This document shows positions 42,955-51,074 of a stretch of 64,000 nt of DNA, in pieces. The stretch's first letter is position 1. Each line of letters begins with the position of its first letter. The notes beneath the pieces were generated by a model that worked only from the letters and a program-made list of their open reading frames with translations, made no database searches and was not told the origin of the DNA. The translations under genes were made by a program, and so were the position numbers. Origin of the DNA: Desnuesiella massiliensis (GTDB lineage: Bacteria; Bacillota; Clostridia; Clostridiales; Clostridiaceae); the NCBI RefSeq assembly GCF_001403615.1, contig NZ_LN879456.1, positions 1,054,001 to 1,118,000 on the forward strand. The letters run 5' to 3'.

Positions 42955-43951
42955 CTTCTCCACCTCTTGAAAGGACTATTTCTCCAGCTTCATCTAGCCT
43001 TCTAATAACTCCAACTATCTTTTGTTGTGCCTTTTCTACATCCATAAGTCTTACAGGTCCTAAGAATTCCATATCTTCTTTTAGAGAAGCAGCAGCTCTC
43101 TTAGATTGATTTCTAAATATAGCATTAGCCACTTCATCAGAACAACCCTTAAGCGCAAGAGCCAAATCCTTCACTTCTATCTCTCTTAAAATTCTCTGAA
43201 TAGAAACATCGTCCAAGGTAATGATGTCTTCGAATACAAACATAGATTCCTTTACCTTTTCTGCTAATTCTGGATCTTCTCTTTCCAATACTTCAGTGAT
43301 ATTCTTTTCTGTAGTTCTATCCACTTGGTTTAATATATCTACTAAGGTATCTACGCCACCAATAACAGCTACATCAGACCTAACCACTGAAGAAAGCTTA
43401 CTATCTAGAACTTTTTCAATCTCCTTTACTACCATAGGAGAAGTATTGCTCATAGTTGCAATTCTATAAGCTACTTCACTTTGAACCTCTTCTGATAGAG
43501 ATGAAAGGAGCTGTCCGGATTTATCTGGCTGCAAATAGCATAGAATAAGAGCTATAGTTTGAGGATGCTCATTAGCTATAACATTCATTAGCTGATGAGC
43601 ATCAGCTTTTCTTGCAATAGCAAAAGGTCTATATTGTTGAGTAGCCTCTGTTACTTTTTCCAATATCTCTTTGGCTCTTTGAGGTCCTAATGCTTTACCT
43701 AATAAAGTTCGTGCATAATCTAATCCGCCTTCTAAAATAAAATCCTTTGCTTGATTCATCACTACGAATTCATTCAGTATCTCTTGCCTCTGCTCTTGAG
43801 AAACAGAGGTTATATTTGCAATTTCATATGTAATCTTTTGAATTTCTGACTCAGGCAATCTCTTTATTATTCCTGCTGAAGCTTCTGGCCCAAGGGTAAT
43901 AAACAGTATGGCAGCCTTTTGTATACCTGTCAACTTATTCTCTTTCGCCAT
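42938..43951 (-). CDS. fliG: Flagellar motor switch protein FliG
   Basis: A 337-residue FliG with the N-terminal MS-ring binding domain (KLTGIQKAAILFITLGPEAS), the middle domain with ANEHPQTIALILCYLQPDKS (EHPQ motif, binds FliM) and the C-terminal torque helix domain (VQRILREIEVKDLALALKG is the start). It is the rotor component acting against MotA. The partner fliM and fliN/Y genes are absent from this window. Confidence 0.95.
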   Translation of the reverse strand: MAKENKLTGIQKAAILFITLGPEASAGIIKRLPESEIQKITYEIANITSVSQEQRQEILNEFVVMNQAKDFILEGGLDYARTLLGKALGPQRAKEILEKVTEATQQYRPFAIARKADAHQLMNVIANEHPQTIALILCYLQPDKSGQLLSSLSEEVQSEVAYRIATMSNTSPMVVKEIEKVLDSKLSSVVRSDVAVIGGVDTLVDILNQVDRTTEKNITEVLEREDPELAEKVKESMFVFEDIITLDDVSIQRILREIEVKDLALALKGCSDEVANAIFRNQSKRAAASLKEDMEFLGPVRLMDVEKAQQKIVGVIRRLDEAGEIVLSRGGEDAIIL

Positions 43952-43957
43952 ATATTA

Positions 43958-45532
43958 TCACCTCTCATCCTCAATTAACCATGATTTAATGATTTCTGCT
44001 ACTTGTTCAGGCTTATCCGTAGCATATTTTTTAATTTCTTTTTCTATATGACTCTTCTCATCATTGACCTCAAAATTTATAGGTGCATACTGAATCTCTT
44101 CTTTAGGTGCAATTTCATCACCAATAACAACATCTAAACCTACTGCCTCTTCTAATGGCTGTTCTTTTGGTTTATTTTTCTTTCTTAAAGCAATAATAGT
44201 TATAATAATTGCTAGCAATGCTATTCCAGCTATAGCTATAGTTCTATACAATTTCATTCTTCTTTCTGCTTCAGCCTGTTTTTGCATCTCTTGCATTTCT
44301 TTTGTAGCTGCGTTCTTTAATTCCGGATCAAAAGGAAGACTTTCTACACTTATTTCATCTCCTCTGTCCTGTTTATAACCAATAGCTCCTGCTACAATAT
44401 TTTTTATCTTTTGAGTAGAGGCTGCATCAAGATTTCCATCTACTATAACAGAAGCTGTTATTCTTTTAACCTCTCCTGGAGCACTTATAGTTTTACTTTC
44501 AGTTTTTCCTACTTCATAATTAGTTTGAGTCTCTTCCTTAGAGCTAGTAGAGTTGTTATTAGCATTACCTACAGCTCCATTATTCATATTATTGTCAACA
44601 GGACTTTGAGTTAGCCTGTCTCCATTATTGGTATTGTTTTCTTTCAATATTTTTTCACTTACTGGCACCTTATTAGGATCAATTATTACTACACTCTTTT
44701 GCTTAGAATCAAAATCTAGATCAGAATTAACTTTAACCTTAACTTTTCCATTTCCAATACTAGGTTCTAATAAGTCCATCAGTGCTAATTCTAATTTTCT
44801 TTCAAAAGCTGCTTCTATATCCTGCTGCTTTTCTACGGAACTGGAACTTACTAATTGCTCATTTTCATCCTTAAATATATCTCTGCTTAAAAGGTTCATC
44901 TTATCGTCAACAACTTCTACACTTTCCTTAGGTATTCCTTGTGAAGCTCCTGATACTAAAGCTACAATGGATCTTACCTGTTCTAAACTCAGCTTGTTTG
45001 ATGGTTTTAACTGGATATATACTGCTGCCTTTCCTGGCTTAGCATCTCTTACAAAGGCGGACTCCTGAGCCGGAGTTATATGTACTCTAGCATTTTGTAT
45101 CTGAGGAAAACTTTTAATAGTTTTTTCTATTTCCCCTTGAAGCATTCTTTGTTTTTTAAGCTTAAACTCTTCATCGGTCATTCCAAAGGAATTTCCACTA
45201 TCCATAAGTTCAAAGCCTTTACTTCCATTAGTTATCTCTGGTGATAATTCTAGTCTTAATTGTTCTACTTGTCCTTTAGGTACATAGATATTATTTCCTT
45301 TTACCTTAGTATCTACTTTCATTTCTTTTAATTTGTCATTAACTATTTTTGCGTCATTTTTATCCATATTACCAAATAATAAGTCATATTTATTTGAACT
45401 AGTATAAAATCCTAAAAATACAGCGGCTAATATGATGGCTGCAATAGACGCCCCTAAGGCTATCTTCATACCCTTTCTCATATCTTTTAACCGCTGCAAT
45501 ACCCCCCTAATGGTTTCTGACAGCTTTCCCAT
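43958..45532 (-). CDS. fliF: Flagellar MS-ring protein FliF
   Basis: A protein of about 524 residues with two membrane helices (around 28-48 and 440-460), ring-building domains between them and a C-terminal FliG-binding segment (QVAEIIKSWLIEDE). The extracellular part includes KTIKSFPQIQNARVHIT. The frame opens with GTG at 45541, but AAGGAG is placed best for the ATG at 45532. A Ser/Asn-rich stretch near 310-340 is the usual variable loop. Confidence 0.94.
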   Translation of the reverse strand: MGKLSETIRGVLQRLKDMRKGMKIALGASIAAIILAAVFLGFYTSSNKYDLLFGNMDKNDAKIVNDKLKEMKVDTKVKGNNIYVPKGQVEQLRLELSPEITNGSKGFELMDSGNSFGMTDEEFKLKKQRMLQGEIEKTIKSFPQIQNARVHITPAQESAFVRDAKPGKAAVYIQLKPSNKLSLEQVRSIVALVSGASQGIPKESVEVVDDKMNLLSRDIFKDENEQLVSSSSVEKQQDIEAAFERKLELALMDLLEPSIGNGKVKVKVNSDLDFDSKQKSVVIIDPNKVPVSEKILKENNTNNGDRLTQSPVDNNMNNGAVGNANNNSTSSKEETQTNYEVGKTESKTISAPGEVKRITASVIVDGNLDAASTQKIKNIVAGAIGYKQDRGDEISVESLPFDPELKNAATKEMQEMQKQAEAERRMKLYRTIAIAGIALLAIIITIIALRKKNKPKEQPLEEAVGLDVVIGDEIAPKEEIQYAPINFEVNDEKSHIEKEIKKYATDKPEQVAEIIKSWLIEDER

Positions 45533-45551
45533 TCCTTGCACTCCTTACCTA

Positions 45552-45857
45552 CTATAACTGCATTCTATTTAACTCCTGATAGGCTTCTACTAATTTATTT
45601 CGTATTTGCACTGCCATTTGCAAAGAAATTCTAGCTTCTTCACTGGCAATCATCACTTCATGTATATCTACATCTTCTCCCCTTAAAAACTTTTGAGATA
45701 ATTCTTCAGAAGATAGTTGTTTTTCATTAACCTTATCCAGATTGTTTTTTAGCATATCAGCAAAATTTTCAGATTCACTACCAATGTTATTTTTCTTTGT
45801 ATCCACACTCATACTATCAAAAATTTTACCACTTGGCACAAATTCATTTATCTTCAT
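45552..45857 (-). CDS. fliE: Flagellar hook-basal body protein FliE
   Basis: A 101-residue FliE, the first rod-side protein that joins the MS ring and rod. Family segments: FADMLKNNLDKVNEKQ and VMIASEEARISLQMAVQIRN. It lies between flgC and fliF, the conserved order. Confidence 0.95.
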   Translation of the reverse strand: MKINEFVPSGKIFDSMSVDTKKNNIGSESENFADMLKNNLDKVNEKQLSSEELSQKFLRGEDVDIHEVMIASEEARISLQMAVQIRNKLVEAYQELNRMQL

Positions 45858-45868
45858 ATATTTTTCCC

Positions 45869-46300
45869 CTATCTACCAATTTCTAAAGCTTTAGAAAACA
45901 TTTGTTTATTAGCATTTAAAGTATCCACATTAGCCTCATAGGCTCTAGTTGCAGCTATCATGTCTGCCATTTCATTTAGTATATTTACATTCGGCATAGT
46001 AACATAGCCTTCAGCATCGGAATCTGGATGAGTAGGATCATATACTCTCCTTAAGGGTGATTTATCTTCTTCAATGCCTACTGCTTTAACACCTAATAAA
46101 GTGTTTCCATTTTCTTTGCCTTTTGACATTGCATCGTCTAGATTAGTCTGAAATACTGCTACTTTTCTTACATAGGGTTTACCATCGTCTCCTCTGGTGG
46201 TGGTAGCGTTGACCATATTTGAAGTTATAGTATCCATTCTCAATCTTTCCGCAGCTAGTCCACTAGCACTGATTCTCAAAGATCTAAAAGCGTTCATCAT
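45869..46300 (-). CDS. flgC: Flagellar rod protein FlgC
   Basis: A 143-residue proximal rod protein: FRSLRISASGLAAERLRMDT at the N-terminus, YVTMPNVNILNEMADMIAAT near the C-terminus. Two consecutive ATG codons start the frame after GGGGGAG. It begins 4 bases after flgB ends. Confidence 0.96.
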   Translation of the reverse strand: MMNAFRSLRISASGLAAERLRMDTITSNMVNATTTRGDDGKPYVRKVAVFQTNLDDAMSKGKENGNTLLGVKAVGIEEDKSPLRRVYDPTHPDSDAEGYVTMPNVNILNEMADMIAATRAYEANVDTLNANKQMFSKALEIGR

Positions 46301-46304
46301 CTAA

Positions 46305-46709
46305 CTATCTCCCCCCGTTTATAACATACTTAGTATTGGATAATCTTCCATTTATCTGAGTAATTAAGGCATTATACATCAATGTGTTAGCAGCTTGATT
46401 AGCTTTTTCATTGTCTAAATCTACGTTATTTCCATCTTCTCTCATACTATGAGATTCATCTTGTTCCACCTTAATTTCCCCAAAATCATTACCATTCTTA
46501 AAATGTTTTTCATTAGTAGTTTTCATTTCTAACTCATCAGAAGCATTTTTTAGACTTTCCTCGAAGGATACATTAAATCTCTTATATCCTTTTGTGTTTA
46601 TATTAGCTAGATTATTTGCTATAGCTTTTCCTCTGATGGTAGAGGCATCTAAACTTTTCTTTATTAGCTCATAGGTCATATTATCTTTTGATAATCCATT
46701 AAGATTCAT
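46305..46709 (-). CDS. flgB: Flagellar rod protein FlgB
   Basis: A 134-residue proximal rod protein with IANNLANINTKGYKRFNVSF and NVDLDNEKANQAANTLMYNA. GTGGAGGTG precedes the ATG. It is the first gene of the long flagellar operon ending at flgG, so the operon promoter should lie in the AT-rich region upstream; I could not settle on one. Confidence 0.95.
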   Translation of the reverse strand: MNLNGLSKDNMTYELIKKSLDASTIRGKAIANNLANINTKGYKRFNVSFEESLKNASDELEMKTTNEKHFKNGNDFGEIKVEQDESHSMREDGNNVDLDNEKANQAANTLMYNALITQINGRLSNTKYVINGGR

Positions 46710-47308
46710 AATTTCACCTCCACATTTATACTATAATTTAAGTAGAATTATATATCATATTATAAAGAAATGATTATTTTATTTTTTCTTTATATAATAG
46801 TACTTTTTATTATGATTTATATAATTTTACTTTATATTAAATAATAAAATTTGTCTACTAAATTCATAAGAATTAAGGTGGTTTTTGTAAAAGTAGATGT
46901 TGAAATAAATAGAAAATTTCTGTAATATGTTTTTATATGATAAAAAATGTTTAATTACCTAAAAAGTAAAAATTTTCTTTCACCATCTTTTCTTATTATA
47001 TTATATTTTTTTATTTTTTTCTAGCTTTTTTTAATTAAAATTTATTTTAAATTTAATTAATGTATTTAGGGTAAGTTTTAGTACCTTCGAACCTTTATTT
47101 TTAGAATATTCTGAATATTTTCCGCTTTATACTTTGCTCTTCTTTTTCCAAAAATGTAAGCTTAATAATAATCTTCATTAAATAAATAAAAAAATAACTA
47201 CAAAGCTATGTAGCAATGTAGTTATTTTTTTATTTTTATTTATTTATAATCCTTTTATTTAAAGAAATTGTTTAATTAAGTGCTATAATTATTTAAGCAA
47301 CTAGTTAT
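46710..47308. other. 600-bp very AT-rich intergenic region between flagellin and flgB
   Basis: No gene-like frame is seen. The part next to flgB (46710-46880) is rich in TATAAT-like strings and probably carries the fla operon promoter, but too many fit to choose one. The part next to the flagellin gene holds the terminator at 47189-47230. I looked for a c-di-GMP riboswitch (its conserved G-rich core) and did not find one. Confidence 0.5.
47189..47230. terminator. Terminator downstream of the flagellin gene
   Basis: Outer stem AAAATAACTAC (47191-47201) with GTAGTTATTTT (47218-47228), inner stem GCTA-TG-TAGC, and T/A runs on both sides. It lies about 80 bases after the flagellin stop codon on the minus strand. 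Confidence 0.85.
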
Positions 47309-48139
47309 CTATCTTCCTCTAACATTTTCTAACACTCTTAATATATCCTGAGGGAATCTATTAGTTTGAGCCATCATGGCATTTCCAGCTTCTATGAGTA
47401 TATTATTTCTTGAAAAATACATCATTTCTTCTGCTACATCCAAATCTCTAACTCCACTTTCAGCTTTTTCTGAAACCAATTGATTTTCGCTAGATATCTC
47501 ATAGGTCGATTCAAGCCTATTCTGTATAGCACCATATTCACTTCTAATTGATACTACCTCTGAAATAGCAGCATCAATAATTCCTAAAGAATTCTTAACT
47601 CCATCAGGCACGACAGTAACATCAATAGAATTTACACCCAATGCAGCTGGTGTTAAATTCTTAGCAGGTATGGTTATTTTTTCTCCCGTAAGAGAACCAC
47701 ATGCCAATTCTTTACCGCCAGTGATAGAACCATTAACAAGATTCACTTCGTTAAAGTCACTTCCAGCTACTATAGTATTTAAGCCTTTTACCATTTCCTC
47801 CATTTCATTTTGTATGGTCTGCTTATCTTCTAAAGTTCCCGTTCCCCCTGCCTGTATAGTAAGCTCTCTTAATCTATTCAAAATGGAACTTACTTTGTCT
47901 AAGCTTCCTTCTACAGATTGAAGCATGCTTATACCATCTTGGACATTTCTTTGAGCCATCTGCATGCCTCTAATTTGCATCCTCATGGTCTCACTTTTAG
48001 CTAATGCATTTGGATCGTCTCCTGCACCATTGATTTTATATCCAGTAGAAATCTTTTCAACAGTTTTACTTTGCTTTATTAGATTTTGAGAATAGTTTCT
48101 ATATACATTTAAAGACATAGTATTGTGATATAATCTCAT
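47309..48139 (-). CDS. Short divergent flagellin
   Basis: A 276-residue flagellin-family protein. The N-terminal domain (KTVEKISTGYKINGAGDDPN, QIRGMQMAQRNVQDGISMLQ) and the C-terminal domain (SRNNILIEAGNAMMAQTNRF) are both present, with a short variable centre (about 130-190). The N-terminus (MRLYHNTMSLNVYRNY) differs from the usual flagellin start, so it may be a minor filament protein. One cysteine lies in the central part (KELACGSLTG), which is rare in flagellins. A sigma-28-type promoter lies just upstream. Central Ser/Thr residues could be the acceptors for nonulosonate transferred by the Maf protein encoded nearby. Confidence 0.85.
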   Translation of the reverse strand: MRLYHNTMSLNVYRNYSQNLIKQSKTVEKISTGYKINGAGDDPNALAKSETMRMQIRGMQMAQRNVQDGISMLQSVEGSLDKVSSILNRLRELTIQAGGTGTLEDKQTIQNEMEEMVKGLNTIVAGSDFNEVNLVNGSITGGKELACGSLTGEKITIPAKNLTPAALGVNSIDVTVVPDGVKNSLGIIDAAISEVVSIRSEYGAIQNRLESTYEISSENQLVSEKAESGVRDLDVAEEMMYFSRNNILIEAGNAMMAQTNRFPQDILRVLENVRGR

Positions 48140-48172
48140 ATAACCAACTCCATAAATTTTTATTCTATATTT

Positions 48173-48199
48173 TTATCGTGTAAATATATGATTTCTTTA
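48173..48199 (-). promoter_or_regulatory. Sigma-28 (SigD/FliA)-type promoter of the flagellin gene
   Basis: On the minus strand TAAA (48199-48196), a 15-base spacer and CACGATAA (48180-48173) match the consensus TAAA-N15-GCCGATAA at 10 of 12 positions. It is about 34 bases upstream of the flagellin ATG. The cognate sigma gene is fliA at 25348. Confidence 0.8.
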
Positions 48200-48237
48200 A
48201 TGGTATTTCCAATAAAATCATAGTTAAATCCAATAAG

Positions 48238-49575
48238 TTATTTTATTATATAATTCCAACCATAATAATCTTCTGAAATTAAATTTGAACCTATTAGGTT
48301 GCCATTTTCATAATAGTCCATGGTTACCCTCACCACATACCCATCATAGAGCTTTTTAAGCTTAAAAGCATTGCTTTCATCTATATTAATCCTCTGTAAG
48401 CTTCCTTGTATACTTCCGTATAAACTTCTATTTATACCATAGCTTCTATACAATAACGAGCCATTAGAATATATATTAACTTTAAGCTCATTATTCTCTA
48501 TATAAGCTTCTATATACATTGGATACTGTAATGTATTTCTAAACTTAAAATCAATTTGTCCCCAAACCACCGTAGCATCAAGTCCAAAGGGTACATAATT
48601 TACGGGAATGCTATGCTTAACCCTTTCCACAGGTTTTATTCCAGCCTTTAGCAATGCGTTATATAATGTAGAAGAAACTTGACAAATGCCTCCGCCAAGC
48701 CCATTGTCTACTGTGTTGCCTACTATTATAGGCGCCTCCTCAAACCCTCTGGCTTTAGTTCTCTCTCCTACAGTTTCATTAAAGCTAAAAACCTCATCGG
48801 GCATAAGCAGCTTACCATTAACAAATGAAGTGGCAACTTCAACATTCTTAAGTCTTTCTATAGAAGACGCAACTAAACTTGTACTAAAAGATGATATTTT
48901 TGTGTTTATAGAATTAATCTCCTCTAAAGTAATGCTAGAAACCTCTTCTTGAACTGGTGCTTCTATGTATTTGTTCCCATTGTATACAGCTTCCTTAATA
49001 TATTTCTCAAGCTTCTCACTTTGTAATTTTACACCATTTTCATCCTTCCATACCTTATCCCATTGTCCTTTTTCCTTTATGATTGCTGCACCTACTGGTG
49101 ATTTATCTATTTCCTTCTCTAAATTAACTAAGAAGTTTTTTATATACTCTTCATTTAAAATAAAATTAACATTATATTTTTTACTAACACCTTGCTTTAT
49201 AAGTTTATGTTTTTTGTAAAAGTCCATATCTTTACCATAATCAAAGGCATTATTTACAGAAGTATTCAAATCATACTCCTTTATAATTCTACCTTTATTT
49301 ATAGTATATTTATTATCATTAGCTTTAATTTCGATTTCTTCATTCACCAATACATCTATGTAATGTGATTTTATTAACTTTATAGCCTCTTCCTTTGTTT
49401 TTCCACCTACATCTAATTCTGCTATTTTAGCTCCAGGATATATTAAATTATCCCATTTATTATTTTCATTATATATCTCTAAGGCATATCCACAAAAAGT
49501 ACCAAAAATACAAATTGAAATTTTTGTAATTAATATTTTTAATTTTCTCGTTAACCTGTAACTTCTATTTTTCAT
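48238..49575 (-). CDS. VanW-family protein with PG-binding_4-like domain
   Basis: A 445-residue protein with an N-terminal signal anchor (KILITKISICIFGTFCGYAL), a PG_binding_4-type region (about 50-220) and a C-terminal VanW domain with FSFNETVGERTKARGFEEAP, GGGICQVSSTLYNAL and NYVPFGLDATVVWG. VanW proteins are extracellular and linked to peptidoglycan, but their reaction is unknown. It lies just upstream of the flagellin gene; the sigma-28 promoter in the 98-base gap makes separate control of flagellin likely. Confidence 0.9.
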   Translation of the reverse strand: MKNRSYRLTRKLKILITKISICIFGTFCGYALEIYNENNKWDNLIYPGAKIAELDVGGKTKEEAIKLIKSHYIDVLVNEEIEIKANDNKYTINKGRIIKEYDLNTSVNNAFDYGKDMDFYKKHKLIKQGVSKKYNVNFILNEEYIKNFLVNLEKEIDKSPVGAAIIKEKGQWDKVWKDENGVKLQSEKLEKYIKEAVYNGNKYIEAPVQEEVSSITLEEINSINTKISSFSTSLVASSIERLKNVEVATSFVNGKLLMPDEVFSFNETVGERTKARGFEEAPIIVGNTVDNGLGGGICQVSSTLYNALLKAGIKPVERVKHSIPVNYVPFGLDATVVWGQIDFKFRNTLQYPMYIEAYIENNELKVNIYSNGSLLYRSYGINRSLYGSIQGSLQRINIDESNAFKLKKLYDGYVVRVTMDYYENGNLIGSNLISEDYYGWNYIIK

Positions 49576-49645
49576 ACTACCTCACTTAAAGCAAAATGGA
49601 GGTGCCAGTAAAATATATGTAAGCTATTTTATCTCAAATATCTAT

Positions 49646-50266
49646 TTATTTATGACCTTCAAAGAAATTAATGATATTACAAATCTTTTGAAGCTCATAA
49701 TCTACTTTATATCCCTGTTCTTCTAGCATTCTTTCCTTAATTTTTATCTGCTGCTCATAAGAGGAGATAGTTTCTTTTAATCTTTTTATCTCTTCTTTAT
49801 ATTGATTTATAGAGTCCAGTGTGGTTCTGTTATAACTCTCATAAAACTCATTCAATACCTTTACTCTATGATTGCCATTTTCAATAAGATTATATAATTC
49901 AAGCTTAGATGCACTTAATATATTTAAAACAGAATTTCTTTTCACATCATTAGGTAGATTCTGAGGAAGAGCATTTATAAAGTTCTCTAGCATGAAAATA
50001 GAGTTCATACTATTATTATCTATATTGTATTTTTCATATATCTCGTCTACTTCTAAATTTGAATTATAATCAAAACTAATCTCTGCCGGCTTCTCTTTAT
50101 ATGGTTTCAGTTCTACATTTTCTTCGATAGCTACTTCCTTAATCTCTTCAATGTTCACATCATTTTGAATCATAGCCTCATCATTCTTAATCTCATTCTT
50201 AATCTCATTAGTATTAACTTTTTCAATCACATTTAATTTCTCTAAAAAAGACATAATCTTTGCCAT
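49646..50266 (-). CDS. Cytoplasmic coiled-coil protein, function unknown
   Basis: A 206-residue acidic protein without signal or membrane segment. The N-terminal third (to about 80) is low-complexity and rich in Glu, Asn and Ile; the C-terminal part (about 85-200) is helical with a coiled coil (QYKEEIKRLKETISSYEQQI). I do not recognise it. GGGGAAG precedes the ATG. It is placed between the VanW gene and the Maf glycosyltransferase. Confidence 0.7.
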   Translation of the reverse strand: MAKIMSFLEKLNVIEKVNTNEIKNEIKNDEAMIQNDVNIEEIKEVAIEENVELKPYKEKPAEISFDYNSNLEVDEIYEKYNIDNNSMNSIFMLENFINALPQNLPNDVKRNSVLNILSASKLELYNLIENGNHRVKVLNEFYESYNRTTLDSINQYKEEIKRLKETISSYEQQIKIKERMLEEQGYKVDYELQKICNIINFFEGHK

Positions 50267-50312
50267 AATGCTTCCCCTCTATATTAAATTATTAATTCAT
50301 ACTTGTTTATTA

Positions 50313-50525
50313 CTAAAATAGAACATAAAAAACTTTTTTCCCTATGACAAAAGCCATTATAAATATAACCAAATAATTAAAAATGCAATAAAATCTTGAT
50401 GTGATCCTATATTTAGTTTTTTCTAGACTTTTTACTAATAAAGCATTTATTACTTTTACAAAAAATAATATAATAACCAATGTTAGTAACTGAGCCAAAA
50501 ACAGTTTCACTATAATACGCACCAC
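50313..50525 (-). CDS. Small two-helix membrane protein, function unknown
   Basis: A 70-residue protein made of two hydrophobic helices (FLAQLLTLVIILFFVKVINA; FNYLVIFIMAFVIGKKVFYV) joined by a basic loop (KSLEKTKYRITSR). No family is recognised. The GTG at 50525 follows AGGTGGTG. It precedes the coiled-coil gene by 46 bases, probably in one transcript. Confidence 0.6.
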   Translation of the reverse strand: MVRIIVKLFLAQLLTLVIILFFVKVINALLVKSLEKTKYRITSRFYCIFNYLVIFIMAFVIGKKVFYVLF

Positions 50526-50680
50526 CTAACTTTAATTTAATATTACAGTCTTAGATTATTTTAGTATTATTATTACTTTAATTTAATAATATAATTTTTT
50601 TAATTTTTATTCCTTTAGTTTTCTCTTCTTTATCGTACAACCTAAATAATTCTTTATACTCGTCTAAAATTAAGTAATAA

Positions 50681-50707
50681 AAAAACAGAGATAATTTCTC
50701 TGTTTTT
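50681..50707 (-). terminator. Intrinsic terminator after the 50725 gene
   Basis: Stem AAAAACAGAGA with TCTCTGTTTTT, short AT loop, T run on both sides. It begins 17 bases after the stop of the 50725 gene and separates the Maf transcript from the 50525 group. Confidence 0.87.
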
Positions 50708-50724
50708 AACTTAAAATTTTTTTA

Positions 50725-51036
50725 TTAATCTCTAATGTATATTTCATAGGCTTTTAAAGCTTCTTCTTCAGTAATTTGATTATCCGCTAGCTTTCTATAA
50801 AGCATATAGAATTTAAAATGTACTTCTGGATTAGAATGCTTTGTTTCATTCATTTTTTCTTTTATGTTTTCCTGTAATGAATTAGCTTTAGTTTTTATTT
50901 CACCTTCTAATAAATCGATGATTTCCTGTAAATCCTTTATTAAGGTTTTATCTTGAAGCTGTAACTTTAATCCTCTGAGCTTTAGCTCTATTTTGTCCAT
51001 AGTTTCCTTGTCCACCACTATATTCTCATTACCCAT
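50725..51036 (-). CDS. Small helical protein downstream of maf, function unknown
   Basis: About 103 residues from the ATG at 51036; a GTG at 51048 is possible but overlaps the GAAGGTG site. The protein is almost all helix and charged (KLRGLKLQLQDKTLIKDLQE, EEALKAYEIYIRD) with no membrane segment. No family is recognised. It follows the Maf gene by 38 bases and is the last gene before a terminator, so it is likely cotranscribed with maf and could be a partner or chaperone; that is inference. Confidence 0.65.
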   Translation of the reverse strand: MGNENIVVDKETMDKIELKLRGLKLQLQDKTLIKDLQEIIDLLEGEIKTKANSLQENIKEKMNETKHSNPEVHFKFYMLYRKLADNQITEEEALKAYEIYIRD

Positions 51037-51074
51037 AACAAAATCCACACCTTCATATTAATAACCACACACTT

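Noticed and set aside
44628..45068. 146-codon plus-strand open frame over fliF
   Set aside because: Antisense shadow of a strong gene; no start signal.
46710..47308. Possible c-di-GMP riboswitch upstream of the flgB operon
   Set aside because: Some clostridia have one here, but the conserved G-rich core is not present; the region is nearly all A and T.
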